This document shows positions 39,004 to 48,247 of a stretch of 64,000 nucleotides of DNA, piece by piece (the stretch's first letter is position 1; each line of letters opens with the position of its first letter). The position numbers and the translations under genes were made by a program. Source of the DNA: Chitinophagales bacterium. GTDB taxonomy: Bacteria; Bacteroidota; Bacteroidia; Chitinophagales; UBA2359. Where the stretch lies: positions 1,922,001 through 1,986,000 of the forward strand of contig JAWKLZ010000001.1 in assembly GCA_041392475.1 (NCBI GenBank), in the 5' to 3' direction. The notes under the pieces are model-generated. The model was not told where the DNA came from. It made no database searches and saw only the letters and a program-made list of their open reading frames with translations.

Positions 39004-39888
39004 TTAGATTTTTTTGAACCAATCTTCAGTAATTGTTATTTTTTCAATTAGTTCAGTTTTTACTCCCAATCCAAATTCTTTCAATTTTTCGCAAAGTAAT
39101 TCTCCCTCAATTAAATCTATTGGGGGAGCACCATCTCTTGTGGCTTCTTTTATGGCATCTCTAGTAAACACACCTGTCGTGATGAATAAACCTTTATCAG
39201 CTCTACCCTGCATAGCCCCACGGAAATCTCTTATTTGACTTGAAGTAATGCTCCCTTTGTATCTTTTACATTGAAATATAACATGAAAACTTAAAAACCC
39301 GCTTATACGTACAATGCCTTTTCCGTCAATTCCACCATCTCCAACTTTACCTGTTACTTCAACTTGTGTAAACCCACTTTCTCGTAATAATCTCTGACAC
39401 AGCCTTTCAAAAGCACTTGGATCAATATTTTGAAGAACATCCAGCAATTCTTCTTTCCATTCAATCTCTTCTTCTAAATCTTCTTCTATTTCATTTTCAA
39501 CTTTTTTATGGTCTTTTAATGGCTTATTTTCAGATAATTTCTTTTTACTTGAGGCTCTAACGGCCCTAACTATTTCATTAGAAGTAAGATTTTTAATGTC
39601 TATTTCTGCATCAATTATTGCCCAGATACCCCTTGAAGAGTTATTAATTAAGCCATATTTTTTTAGGTATGTCCTTGCCCAAGCAAGCCTATATTCAATT
39701 TCTGTTTGCACTCCATTATCATCGTGAGGCATTTGAAGAATATCCTCACTCAACTCTATTATTTCATACACTTGCTCATTTATTTCTTCAATAGAGCCTG
39801 AGCCTCCAAGTTCTTTAAGTGCTTTTAAAGTCGGCATTAGTAATTTATCATATGAAGGAACAATATCATTCTTCTTCTTTCTCGGCAT
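39004..39888 (-). CDS. Mrr-like restriction endonuclease
   Basis: 294 residues. An N-terminal winged-helix Mrr_N domain (MPTLKALKELGGSGSIEEI...RLAWARTYLKKYGLI) is followed by a PD-(D/E)xK nuclease: LLRESGFTQVEVTG, GDGGIDGKG with the Asp, and FQCKRYKG with the Gln-x-Lys. Such proteins cut modified DNA. It is encoded divergently from an SF1 helicase 166 bases away. It converges on thrB. Confidence 0.88.
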   Translation of the reverse strand: MPRKKKNDIVPSYDKLLMPTLKALKELGGSGSIEEINEQVYEIIELSEDILQMPHDDNGVQTEIEYRLAWARTYLKKYGLINNSSRGIWAIIDAEIDIKNLTSNEIVRAVRASSKKKLSENKPLKDHKKVENEIEEDLEEEIEWKEELLDVLQNIDPSAFERLCQRLLRESGFTQVEVTGKVGDGGIDGKGIVRISGFLSFHVIFQCKRYKGSITSSQIRDFRGAMQGRADKGLFITTGVFTRDAIKEATRDGAPPIDLIEGELLCEKLKEFGLGVKTELIEKITITEDWFKKI

Positions 39889-40054
39889 TTTATAGTTTGT
39901 TTTTCTTAATGAGCAAATTGATTGTTTTTAATGACCCAAATATCCTAAATGTTTTTAAATAATATTCAAATCTTAATACGGAATTTTCATCACCACCATT
40001 TCTTTTACAATCTCGACAAAATGTAAAAGAATTGGTTAATTTTATCCCTCCAAT

Positions 40055-41677
40055 ATGAACCTAACCAACGAACAACAAGCCATCATACACAGCACAGGCA
40101 ATATCAAAATAAATGCTGTGGCGGGTTCGGGCAAAACGACAACGGTAATAGAATACGCCCGAAGTCGCCCGAAGCAAAGCCGTATTTTGTACTTAGCCTT
40201 CAACAAATCGGTCAAATTGGAGGCCATCCAAAAGTTTACCGACAAAGGACTCAACAACGTACAGGTCGAAACTGCCCATTCGCTTGCCTACCACCACATT
40301 GTCAAAAACAGCGGCTACAATATCAATGCCCCAGGCTACAAGACCCACGAAATCAAAGATTTGCTCGAAATCAAAGGCTACAAAGAAAAACATACCGAAT
40401 ACGTCATTGCCAATCACGTCCAACAATTTGTCAGTTATTTCTGCAATAGCACCGCCAAAAAAGTCAAAAATCTCAACTACTTAGATGTCATTGCTGAACC
40501 AAAAGCAAGGGTTTTTGTCCAAAACTTCTACGATGATATTCTGCAATACACACGCTTATTTTTGGCAAAAATGGAGCGAGGAGAAATAGACATTACCCAC
40601 GATTTTTACCTCAAAAAATTTCAGTTATCGCAGCCCGTTCTACCCTACAATTACATTCTATTTGACGAAGGCCAAGACGCATCTTCTGCCATGCTCGAAG
40701 TATTTTTGAAGCAAAAAGGCACCAAGGTCATTGTGGGCGACACACATCAACAAATCTATGGATGGCGGTATGCCGTCAATTCTTTGGAAAAAGTGGATTA
40801 TCCTTCCTTCAATCTGAGCAACAGTTTTCGATTTGAAGCAGATGTAGCGAGTTTGGCGGGTAAAATTCTGCAATGGAAAAAATACCTCACCAACTACCAA
40901 GATATTGATATCAAAGGAATTGGCAACAATGATGCAGTGAAAACACAGGCAACTTTGGCACGCAGCAATTTGGCTTTATTGGTCAAGGCAATCGAGTTGG
41001 CAGTAGAAGAAAAGGAAATCAAAAACTTGTACTTTGAAGGCAATATCAACAGTTATACTTACGCTGATGAAGGGGCTTCGATTTACGATGTGTTGAGTCT
41101 CTACAATGGTCGCCGCAAAGGGATTCGAGACAAACTGATTAAGAGCATGAACAGCATGTCGGAACTGGAAGATTACATCGAAAAAACGGAAGATAGGAGC
41201 ATGAAAATGGTGGTGGATGTGGTCAAAAAATACCGTAATTCTTTGCCAACACACATTCAAACGATTAAGAATATGCACCTTGTGGATGAGGAAAAACACA
41301 ATGCCGATATGGTTTTTTCGACCGTTCACCGCTGCAAAGGCATGGAATACGATGTGGTGACACTCGAAAACGATTTTTTGAACGAAGCGACTTTGTTGAA
41401 AATAATGAAAGAAAGCAAGGAAAGTGATTTACCGAAACAAAAACTATTGGAGGAAATCAACGTTTTGTATGTAGCTGTCACCCGTACCAAAAACCTCCTC
41501 CACATTCCCGAAGAATTGATGCCTCAAAGTAAGGTGAATGTGATTCAAAAGCCGTTATTTGTGGAGCGACCAAATATGTTTGAAACTTGGGATAAAGATT
41601 TGGAGTTCGGTAAAAAATGGAGTGCCAGAAGATCTCGAAGTAAAAGAAGTTGGGATAATGGAGAAATGGAAGACTAA
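40055..41677 (+). CDS. UvrD/Rep-like superfamily I DNA helicase
   Basis: 540 residues, shorter than full UvrD. NEQQAIIHSTGN is the Q motif and AVAGSGKTTT the Walker A. FDEGQDAS (motif II, DEGQ instead of the usual DExQ pattern seen in UvrD-like helicases) is followed by GDTHQQIYGWR (III), STVHRCKGMEYD (V) and LYVAVTRTKN (VI). Probably an ATP-dependent 3'-5' helicase in repair or in a defence locus with the adjacent Mrr-like protein. Confidence 0.88.
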   Translation: MNLTNEQQAIIHSTGNIKINAVAGSGKTTTVIEYARSRPKQSRILYLAFNKSVKLEAIQKFTDKGLNNVQVETAHSLAYHHIVKNSGYNINAPGYKTHEIKDLLEIKGYKEKHTEYVIANHVQQFVSYFCNSTAKKVKNLNYLDVIAEPKARVFVQNFYDDILQYTRLFLAKMERGEIDITHDFYLKKFQLSQPVLPYNYILFDEGQDASSAMLEVFLKQKGTKVIVGDTHQQIYGWRYAVNSLEKVDYPSFNLSNSFRFEADVASLAGKILQWKKYLTNYQDIDIKGIGNNDAVKTQATLARSNLALLVKAIELAVEEKEIKNLYFEGNINSYTYADEGASIYDVLSLYNGRRKGIRDKLIKSMNSMSELEDYIEKTEDRSMKMVVDVVKKYRNSLPTHIQTIKNMHLVDEEKHNADMVFSTVHRCKGMEYDVVTLENDFLNEATLLKIMKESKESDLPKQKLLEEINVLYVAVTRTKNLLHIPEELMPQSKVNVIQKPLFVERPNMFETWDKDLEFGKKWSARRSRSKRSWDNGEMED

Positions 41678-41878
41678 GTAACGAATAAAAAACACTTTTC
41701 AATCAGAGTTTTCGGACTTTATTCTTTATTCATTGGGATTCTAATTTTGACCATTTCTAAGTTTTGAGAAATAAAAAAAATGGTCGTATCTTTAAGATTA
41801 CTTAATATGTTCTGAAATATTAGCAACTTTTCAAAGTAAAACAATAAATGAAAAATTCGCAAAAAATGCTTAAATAAA

Positions 41879-41911
41879 TTGCGGATAATTTAAAAATATG
41901 CTTTACCTTTG
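41879..41911 (+). promoter_or_regulatory. Candidate Bacteroidota-type promoter of the ilv operon
   Basis: TACCTTTG at 41904-41911 matches the Bacteroidota -7 element TAnnTTTG. A TTG at 41879 is near the expected -33 distance. Transcription would start shortly before the leader ORF at 41944. Confidence 0.5.
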
Positions 41912-41943
41912 TTTTATCAGTTCAAAAAAATCATAAAAAATTG

Positions 41944-42021
41944 ATGAACTCTTTTTTTAACATACTCATCACTTCTGTTATTGTGGTCATCGTTGTCGTC
42001 AGCGAACCATTTCAGGGGTAG
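41944..42021 (+). CDS. ilv operon leader peptide (25 aa)
   Basis: ATG at 41944 opens MNSFFNILITSVIVVIVVVS then EPFQG and stop. Twelve of the 25 residues are Ile, Val or Leu, including a run VIVVIVVV. A strong terminator hairpin follows 42 bases after the stop and the ilv genes follow that. This is the classic arrangement for ribosome-mediated attenuation: charged Val/Ile tRNA shortage stalls the ribosome and prevents termination. The frame is too short for routine gene finders. Confidence 0.85.
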   Translation: MNSFFNILITSVIVVIVVVSEPFQG

Positions 42022-42062
42022 GTATGTGAACCAAATTTGATAGAATTTAAAGTATTCATAAC

Positions 42063-42098
42063 AGCCATCCCTGATTAACGAGGATGGCTTTTTTTTTA
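42063..42098 (+). terminator. Attenuator terminator of the ilv operon
   Basis: Arms AGCCATCC (42063-42070) and GGATGGCT (42082-42089), then ten T. It lies between the leader peptide and ilvE, so it is the switch rather than an end-of-gene terminator. Confidence 0.88.
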
Positions 42099-42179
42099 GC
42101 ATGATTTTATACAATAGCGAATTTAAAAAAAATAGAATATTTACAAAACTGAACTTTAACCAAGAAAACGACAAACAAC

Positions 42180-43067
42180 ATGTACACTACCGACAAAAAT
42201 TACGTTTTTCACAATGGTGCTTTTCTAAAAGCAAAAAACAATGGAGCAAGTTTTTATTCACAAGCACTGCATTATGGATATGCCGCTTTTGAAGGAATCA
42301 GAGCCTACGGCACCGAACATGGTATTGTACTTTTTAAGGCAAAAGAGCATTTCAAACGCTTTTTTCGCTCAGCAGAGGCATTGGATTTAGAAATCCCCTA
42401 TTCGTACGAAGAGCTAATTGAAGCAAGTCACGAACTCCTGCACCGCAACAACTTGACAGATGCCTATGTCCGACCTTTGGTATATGGAGGCGACCAAATG
42501 GGTTTGGTTCCGAGTCAAGAACCCAAAGTATTGATTGTGGCCTTCAAATGGAAAAAATATTACCATGCTCCACATCTGAACCTACACATTTCACCTTATC
42601 ACCGATTGAAGCAACCTGCTTTTCACGGAGACGGGAAAATCAGTGGTTATTATGTCAATTCGATTTTGGCCACTCGAAAAGCAAAAGCAGCAGGCTATGA
42701 CGAAGCATTGATGTTAGACGATGAAGGTTACATTGCACAAGGACCCAGTTCCAATTTTTTCTTTGAAAAAAACGACAAACTCTATACCCCCGAGAAAGGC
42801 AATATTCTACCAGGGATTACCCGAAAAACCATTATTCAATTGGCAAAAGAAATTGGCATTGAAGTAGTAGAAGGAAAATTCAAACCAGAAGAATTGGAGG
42901 GGGTGAAAGGAGCCTTTCTGACAGGAACAGCTGTTGAAGTTGTACCTATTCAATCTATTGAAGGAAATAAAATGACAGAAGATTTTGACCACACCATGGG
43001 TAAAATGTTGGCAAACAATTACCGAAAATTGGTCAATATGCAAGAGCCAGAGATTATCTATTTTTAA
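42180..43067 (+). CDS. ilvE: Branched-chain amino-acid aminotransferase
   Basis: 295 residues, fold type IV PLP enzyme: YGYAAFEGIRAYG near residue 32, the PLP Lys region (GYYVNSILATRKAKAAGYDEALMLD), EGYIAQGPSSNFFF and LTGTAVEVVPI. It performs the last step of Val, Ile and Leu synthesis. First structural gene of the operon, 81 bases after the attenuator. Confidence 0.95.
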   Translation: MYTTDKNYVFHNGAFLKAKNNGASFYSQALHYGYAAFEGIRAYGTEHGIVLFKAKEHFKRFFRSAEALDLEIPYSYEELIEASHELLHRNNLTDAYVRPLVYGGDQMGLVPSQEPKVLIVAFKWKKYYHAPHLNLHISPYHRLKQPAFHGDGKISGYYVNSILATRKAKAAGYDEALMLDDEGYIAQGPSSNFFFEKNDKLYTPEKGNILPGITRKTIIQLAKEIGIEVVEGKFKPEELEGVKGAFLTGTAVEVVPIQSIEGNKMTEDFDHTMGKMLANNYRKLVNMQEPEIIYF

Positions 43068-43179
43068 AATATTATGAAATGGCGAAATTGTAGCACTACC
43101 ATGTAGGGTAAATTCAAGTAATCAACAAAACCTAAAATATTAAAACACCAACACCTCAAAACACCAACACAAAAAAAAT

Positions 43180-44856
43180 ATGCAACTGAACAAATACAGC
43201 AAACGAATCACACAAGATGAAGGACAACCCGCAGCACAAGCCATGCTTTACGGTATTGGCTTGACGGAAGAGGACATGAAGAAAGCACAAGTCGGAATCG
43301 TCAGCACAGGTTATGAGGGAAATACCTGCAATATGCACCTCAATGATTTGGCGAAAGAAGTGAAAAAAGGCGTGGTATCGAGTGATTTAGTAGGGTTGAT
43401 TTTTCACAGTATTGGCGTAAGTGATGGGATTTCGATGGGAACAGATGGGATGCACTATTCTCTTCCTTCGAGAGATATTATTGCAGATTCAATTGAAGTG
43501 GTGGTAAATGCACAGTGGTATGATGGTTTGATTGCAGTAGTAGGTTGCGACAAAAATATGCCAGGTTCGGTGATGGCAATGGGACGCATCAATCGCCCGT
43601 CCATCATGGTCTATGGAGGTACGATTCACTCTGGAAAGTGGAAAACCCGCACATTAGACATTGTGTCGGCTTTTGAAGCTTTGGGTGAAAAATTTGCAGA
43701 TACAATTACCCCCGAAGACTTCAAAGGGGTGATCCAAAATGCTTGTCCAGGTGCAGGAGCATGTGGCGGAATGTACACCGCCAATACGATGAGTTCGGCA
43801 ATTGAAGCCTTGGGAATGAGCCTTCCATATAGTTCCTCCAATCCTGCTTTGAGTATCGAAAAACAAAAAGAATGTTTGGATGCGGGGGCTGCCATGCGTT
43901 TGTTGCTCGAAAGAGACATCAAACCGAGCGACATTATGACCTTTGAAGCCTTTGAAAATGCGCTGACAATGGTAATGGTTTTAGGTGGCTCGACCAATGC
44001 GGTTTTACACCTTATCGCAATGGCAAAATCTGCAAATATTCCTCTGACAATCAAAGATGTGCAGCGAATCAGTGACAAAACACCTTATTTGGCAGATTTG
44101 AAGCCAAGCGGTAAATATTTGATGGAGGATTTGCACCTAATTGGAGGAGTACCTGCGGTGATGAAAATGTTGTTGAAGGAAGGATATTTACACGGTGATT
44201 GTTTGACCGTGACAGGCAAAACTTTGGCAGAAAACGTGGCGGATTTACCTGATTTCCCTGCAAATCAAGACATCATTCACGCTTTTGACAACCCATTGAA
44301 ACCATCTGGACACCTGCAAATCTTGTATGGTAACTTGGCTGAAGGTGGTTCAGTGGCGAAAATCACAGGTAAAGAAGGCGAAAAATTTGAAGGAACTGCA
44401 AAGGTGTATGACTGTGAGGAAGATGCGATTGAAGGGATTCAAGCTGGCGAGGTGAAAAAGGGCAATGTGATTGTGATTCGTTTTGAAGGACCTAAAGGTT
44501 CTCCAGGTATGCCCGAAATGTTGAAACCAACTGCTGCAATTATGGGTGCTGGTCTTGGTAAAGATGTGGCATTGATTACAGATGGTCGTTTTTCGGGAGG
44601 CACACATGGTTTTGTGGTAGGACACATCACTCCCGAAGCGCATATTGGTGGTTTGTTGGGTTTACTGAAAGATGGCGACAAAATCACGATTGATGCGGTG
44701 AACAATGTCATTGAAGCCCATTTGTCGGATGAAGAAATTGCAGCAAGAAAAGCGAATTGGCAGCAGCCTGAACCAAATGTGAAACATGGGATTTTATATA
44801 AATATTACAAACTCGTTTCGTCTGCATCAGAGGGATGTGTGACAGATGGGGAGTGA
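43180..44856 (+). CDS. ilvD: Dihydroxy-acid dehydratase
   Basis: 558 residues, full length. The Fe-S ligands are in YEGNTCNMH, GCDKNMPGS and PGAGACGGMYTANT; LGGSTNAVLHL and the C-terminal DGRFSGGTHGFVVGH are family signatures. It dehydrates the dihydroxy acids of Val and Ile synthesis. Confidence 0.96.
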   Translation: MQLNKYSKRITQDEGQPAAQAMLYGIGLTEEDMKKAQVGIVSTGYEGNTCNMHLNDLAKEVKKGVVSSDLVGLIFHSIGVSDGISMGTDGMHYSLPSRDIIADSIEVVVNAQWYDGLIAVVGCDKNMPGSVMAMGRINRPSIMVYGGTIHSGKWKTRTLDIVSAFEALGEKFADTITPEDFKGVIQNACPGAGACGGMYTANTMSSAIEALGMSLPYSSSNPALSIEKQKECLDAGAAMRLLLERDIKPSDIMTFEAFENALTMVMVLGGSTNAVLHLIAMAKSANIPLTIKDVQRISDKTPYLADLKPSGKYLMEDLHLIGGVPAVMKMLLKEGYLHGDCLTVTGKTLAENVADLPDFPANQDIIHAFDNPLKPSGHLQILYGNLAEGGSVAKITGKEGEKFEGTAKVYDCEEDAIEGIQAGEVKKGNVIVIRFEGPKGSPGMPEMLKPTAAIMGAGLGKDVALITDGRFSGGTHGFVVGHITPEAHIGGLLGLLKDGDKITIDAVNNVIEAHLSDEEIAARKANWQQPEPNVKHGILYKYYKLVSSASEGCVTDGE

Positions 44857-44942
44857 GGAAAATTTAAAATGCAAATGTAAAACTCAAACACCCCAACACT
44901 TTAGAACACTAAAACAAAAAAAAACATTTAAAAATAAACGGC

Positions 44943-46724
44943 ATGAAGCAATTAACAAATAAAGATAAGAAACAAACAACTGCTTCAAAAAAATTGGCAG
45001 TTGGAAAAGAACCTCAACCAAAGCAGAAAAAAATCGTTTCAGGCGCAGAGGCCTTGATTTTATGCTTGATTGAAGAAGGAGTAGATGTCATGTTTGGCTA
45101 TCCTGGAGGTGCCATCATGCCTGTTTACGATGCCTTGTACCATTATCAAGAACAAATTTTGCACGTTTTGGTGCGACACGAGCAGGGAGCTTCTCATGCA
45201 GCAGAAGGTTATGCCCGTATCAAACACAAGCCGGGCGTATGTTTGGTGACTTCTGGGCCAGGAGCTACCAATTTGGTGACAGGTTTGGCGGATGCACTCA
45301 TGGATTCCACGCCACTTGTATGTATTAGTGGACAAGTATCTAAAGATTTGTTAGGTACAGATGCTTTTCAAGAAACAGATGTAGTAGGTGTGACGATGCC
45401 TGTCACCAAATGGAGCTATCAAATCACCAAGGCTTCAGAAATTCCAGAAGTGATGGCAAAGGCTTTTTACATTGCGAGTACAGGCCGCCCAGGCCCCGTA
45501 ATGATTGATATAACCAAAAATGCTCAGTTGGAAACTTTGGAATTTGAATACAACAAAGCTCCAAAAATCAAGACCTATTGGCCCAAACCCAAAGCAAAAC
45601 TGTCGCATTTGGAAGCAGCTGCAAAACTCATCAACGAATGTAAGCGACCTTATTTGTTGGCGGGACAAGGTGTGTTGATTTCAGGCGCACAAAAAGAATT
45701 GAAGACATTTATCGAAAAAGCAGGTATTCCAACAGCTTGCACACTTCAAGGGCTTTCTTGTTTGGACACTGATCACCCTCTCAATGTAGGAATGCCAGGA
45801 ATGCATGGTAATTATGGCCCCAATTTATTGAGTGCCGAATGTGATGTGTTGATTGCCATAGGAATGAGGTTTGACGATCGAATCACAGGCGATGTTAGCC
45901 GTTTTGCGACACAAGCAAAGGTGATACACATCGAAATTGACCCATCTGAGATTGACAAAAATGTGAAGACAACAGTGGCTATCAATGCCGATGCCAAAGA
46001 TGCGCTCGAAAAATTGATTCCTCTGATTCACAAACAAAAACATCCTGAATGGTTAGCGAAGTACCATGAATGTGATCGAATCGAATACGAGAAAGTCATC
46101 AAAAACTGCTTGTATCCAACCGAAGGAGGTATCAAAATGGGTGAAGTAATCCGCCGTATTTCCGAAAAAACGAAAGGAGAAGCCATCATTGTTCCCGATG
46201 TTGGACAACATCAAATGGCGACTGCTCGCTACTACAAATACACCAAAACCGACGGGTGGGCAACTTCTGGCGGCTTAGGTACAATGGGTTATGCACTGCC
46301 TGCGTCTTTGGGCTGCAAATTTGCGGACAAAGATAGAGAGGTCATTGCCATCATTGGAGATGGTTGTTTTCAAATGACTATTCAAGAACTCGGAACGATT
46401 CACCAATCAGGTCTGCCAGTCAAAATCGTTATTTTGAACAATGGATATTTAGGAATGGTGCGTCAATGGCAACAATTGTTTTTTGAAAACCGATATTCTT
46501 TTGTCGAACTGCAAAACCCTGATTTCATTGCAATTACCAAAGGTTTTGGCATTGAAGCCAAAAAGGTGACACAAAGAGAAGATTTAGATGCAGCTCTTCA
46601 AGAAATGTTGGACAGTAAAGAATCGTTCTTGTTGGAAGTTGTGGTCGAAAAAGAGGAAAATGTATTTCCAATGGTACCTTCTGGTAAGGCAGTTTTTGAA
46701 ATCATATTGGAGAGACCGCAATAA
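44943..46724 (+). CDS. ilvB: Acetolactate synthase large subunit
   Basis: 593 residues. After a Lys-rich N-terminus (~30 residues) comes the ThDP enzyme: YPGGAIMPVYDAL, RHEQGASHAAEGYAR with the catalytic Glu, and the ThDP-binding IGDGCFQMT...LNNGYLGMV. It condenses pyruvate to acetolactate. Followed by ilvN. Confidence 0.96.
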   Translation: MKQLTNKDKKQTTASKKLAVGKEPQPKQKKIVSGAEALILCLIEEGVDVMFGYPGGAIMPVYDALYHYQEQILHVLVRHEQGASHAAEGYARIKHKPGVCLVTSGPGATNLVTGLADALMDSTPLVCISGQVSKDLLGTDAFQETDVVGVTMPVTKWSYQITKASEIPEVMAKAFYIASTGRPGPVMIDITKNAQLETLEFEYNKAPKIKTYWPKPKAKLSHLEAAAKLINECKRPYLLAGQGVLISGAQKELKTFIEKAGIPTACTLQGLSCLDTDHPLNVGMPGMHGNYGPNLLSAECDVLIAIGMRFDDRITGDVSRFATQAKVIHIEIDPSEIDKNVKTTVAINADAKDALEKLIPLIHKQKHPEWLAKYHECDRIEYEKVIKNCLYPTEGGIKMGEVIRRISEKTKGEAIIVPDVGQHQMATARYYKYTKTDGWATSGGLGTMGYALPASLGCKFADKDREVIAIIGDGCFQMTIQELGTIHQSGLPVKIVILNNGYLGMVRQWQQLFFENRYSFVELQNPDFIAITKGFGIEAKKVTQREDLDAALQEMLDSKESFLLEVVVEKEENVFPMVPSGKAVFEIILERPQ

Positions 46725-46954
46725 AATTCAAAAGTTCATGGGAAATTTTGGTGGCAGGAGACTTTTGAAGTTTATTCTTAAAAATAAAAAGTATTTGAAA
46801 ATCAGTTTTTTATTAAAAGAAAACTTCAAAAATCTTAGTCATTCCACTAAAAACATAGATGAACCATCAACTTCAAAATTATATTTGGATTTGATACTTG
46901 AAATTTGTACTTTCTCAATATCCTATTATCCAATATCTAAATATCCATTTTAAA

Positions 46955-47557
46955 ATGAAAAATATATATACCATCACGGCTTATACAGAAAACACAGTTG
47001 GTTTATTAAGCCGTATCACTGCAATTTTTACCCGCCGCCACATCAGCATCCAAACCCTAAACGTCTCAGAAACAGAGAAAAAAGGTGTTTTTCGTTTCAC
47101 CATAGTTGTTCGTGAAACAGAAGATATGGTAAACAAAGTGGTGAAACAAATTCGCAAAATTATAGAGGTCATTCATGCAGATTTCCACACAGACAACATG
47201 CTCGTTTCTACGCAATTAGGTCTATTCAAAATAGAAATGATTGAAGAACAATATGCCAACAATGTGCGGATGCTGGCTGCAAAATATGCTGCAAGAGAAT
47301 TGGCACGTTCTGGTAACATGATTGTCTTCGAAAAAACAGGCAACCGAGAAGCGTTGGAGGCATTTTTGGGAGAACTCAGCAGCTTTGGTGAGGTAGAATA
47401 TGCACGTTCTGGGCGAGTAGCCTTAACAGTGAGAAGTATTCCACTTCGAGAAATCATACCACAATTGCCAACCATGAACAACTACGAAGAAGATTACAGC
47501 ATGGAACACCATGAACAACTGGAGGATTTTGTGGCAAAAATAAATGGCAATCATTAA
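46955..47557 (+). CDS. ilvN: Acetolactate synthase small (regulatory) subunit
   Basis: The start is taken at ATG 46955 (MKNIYTITAYTENTVGLLSRI), where the ACT domain begins; the frame opens 19 codons earlier. 200 residues with an N-terminal ACT domain (NTVGLLSRITAIFTRRHISIQTL) and a C-terminal ALS_ss_C-like region. It confers Val feedback on IlvB. Confidence 0.93.
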   Translation: MKNIYTITAYTENTVGLLSRITAIFTRRHISIQTLNVSETEKKGVFRFTIVVRETEDMVNKVVKQIRKIIEVIHADFHTDNMLVSTQLGLFKIEMIEEQYANNVRMLAAKYAARELARSGNMIVFEKTGNREALEAFLGELSSFGEVEYARSGRVALTVRSIPLREIIPQLPTMNNYEEDYSMEHHEQLEDFVAKINGNH

Positions 47558-47571
47558 TAAAAACAACTAAT

Positions 47572-48090
47572 ATGATCACCATACGAGCCTTTGAATTATC
47601 GGATGCTCAGGCAGTAGCCGATATTTACAATGAGCATACTTTGGCTTATACGGCTACAATGGATGCTGTTCGGCGAACTACAGAAGATATTGAAGGTTGG
47701 TACCACAAATTTGGTGAACGAGAATTGATGAAAGTAGCAGAAGTAGAGGGAAAAGTAGTGGGATGGGGCATTATCAAAAAATATAGTGACCGAGTGGGCT
47801 ATCGAACAACCTGTGAAACAGCTGTTTACTTCAAAAATAGTGAAATAGGAAAAGGTTATGGTACGAAGATGAAAAAGCTAATTATCGAAATTTGCAAAGA
47901 ATTGAAATACCATCATTTAGTCGCTAAAATCTGGTCAACGAATACCGCAAGCATCGAATACAATCTAAAGCTTGGTTATGAGATGGTCGGTACACAAAAA
48001 GAGGTCGGCTATTTGAATGGTAAATGGATAGATGTCACCATTATGCAGTTGATATTGAAGGATGTAAAGCCTGTGGAAAATGAGTTCTGA
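47572..48090 (+). CDS. GNAT acetyltransferase (phosphinothricin N-acetyltransferase-like)
   Basis: 172 residues. It opens ITIRAFELSDAQAVADIYNEH and has the acetyl-CoA loop EIGKGYGTKMKKLII and the NTASIEYNLKLGYEMVGT motif of the Pat/Bar branch. It sits inside the ilv operon, 14 bases after ilvN and 157 before ilvC. It probably acetylates an amino acid or analog; its link to branched-chain synthesis is unknown. Confidence 0.85.
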   Translation: MITIRAFELSDAQAVADIYNEHTLAYTATMDAVRRTTEDIEGWYHKFGERELMKVAEVEGKVVGWGIIKKYSDRVGYRTTCETAVYFKNSEIGKGYGTKMKKLIIEICKELKYHHLVAKIWSTNTASIEYNLKLGYEMVGTQKEVGYLNGKWIDVTIMQLILKDVKPVENEF

Positions 48091-48247
48091 ACCGTAGATT
48101 TTTGGGGTTGGTGCAGATTTCGCAGATGCTTTTTTGATTCAATTGAACACAGAGGCACTGAGACACAGATTTTTTTGAAAAGAACAATTTAACAATACTA
48201 ACATTAACAACAATTTAGCAATTCAACAATAATAACAATTTTTAAAA

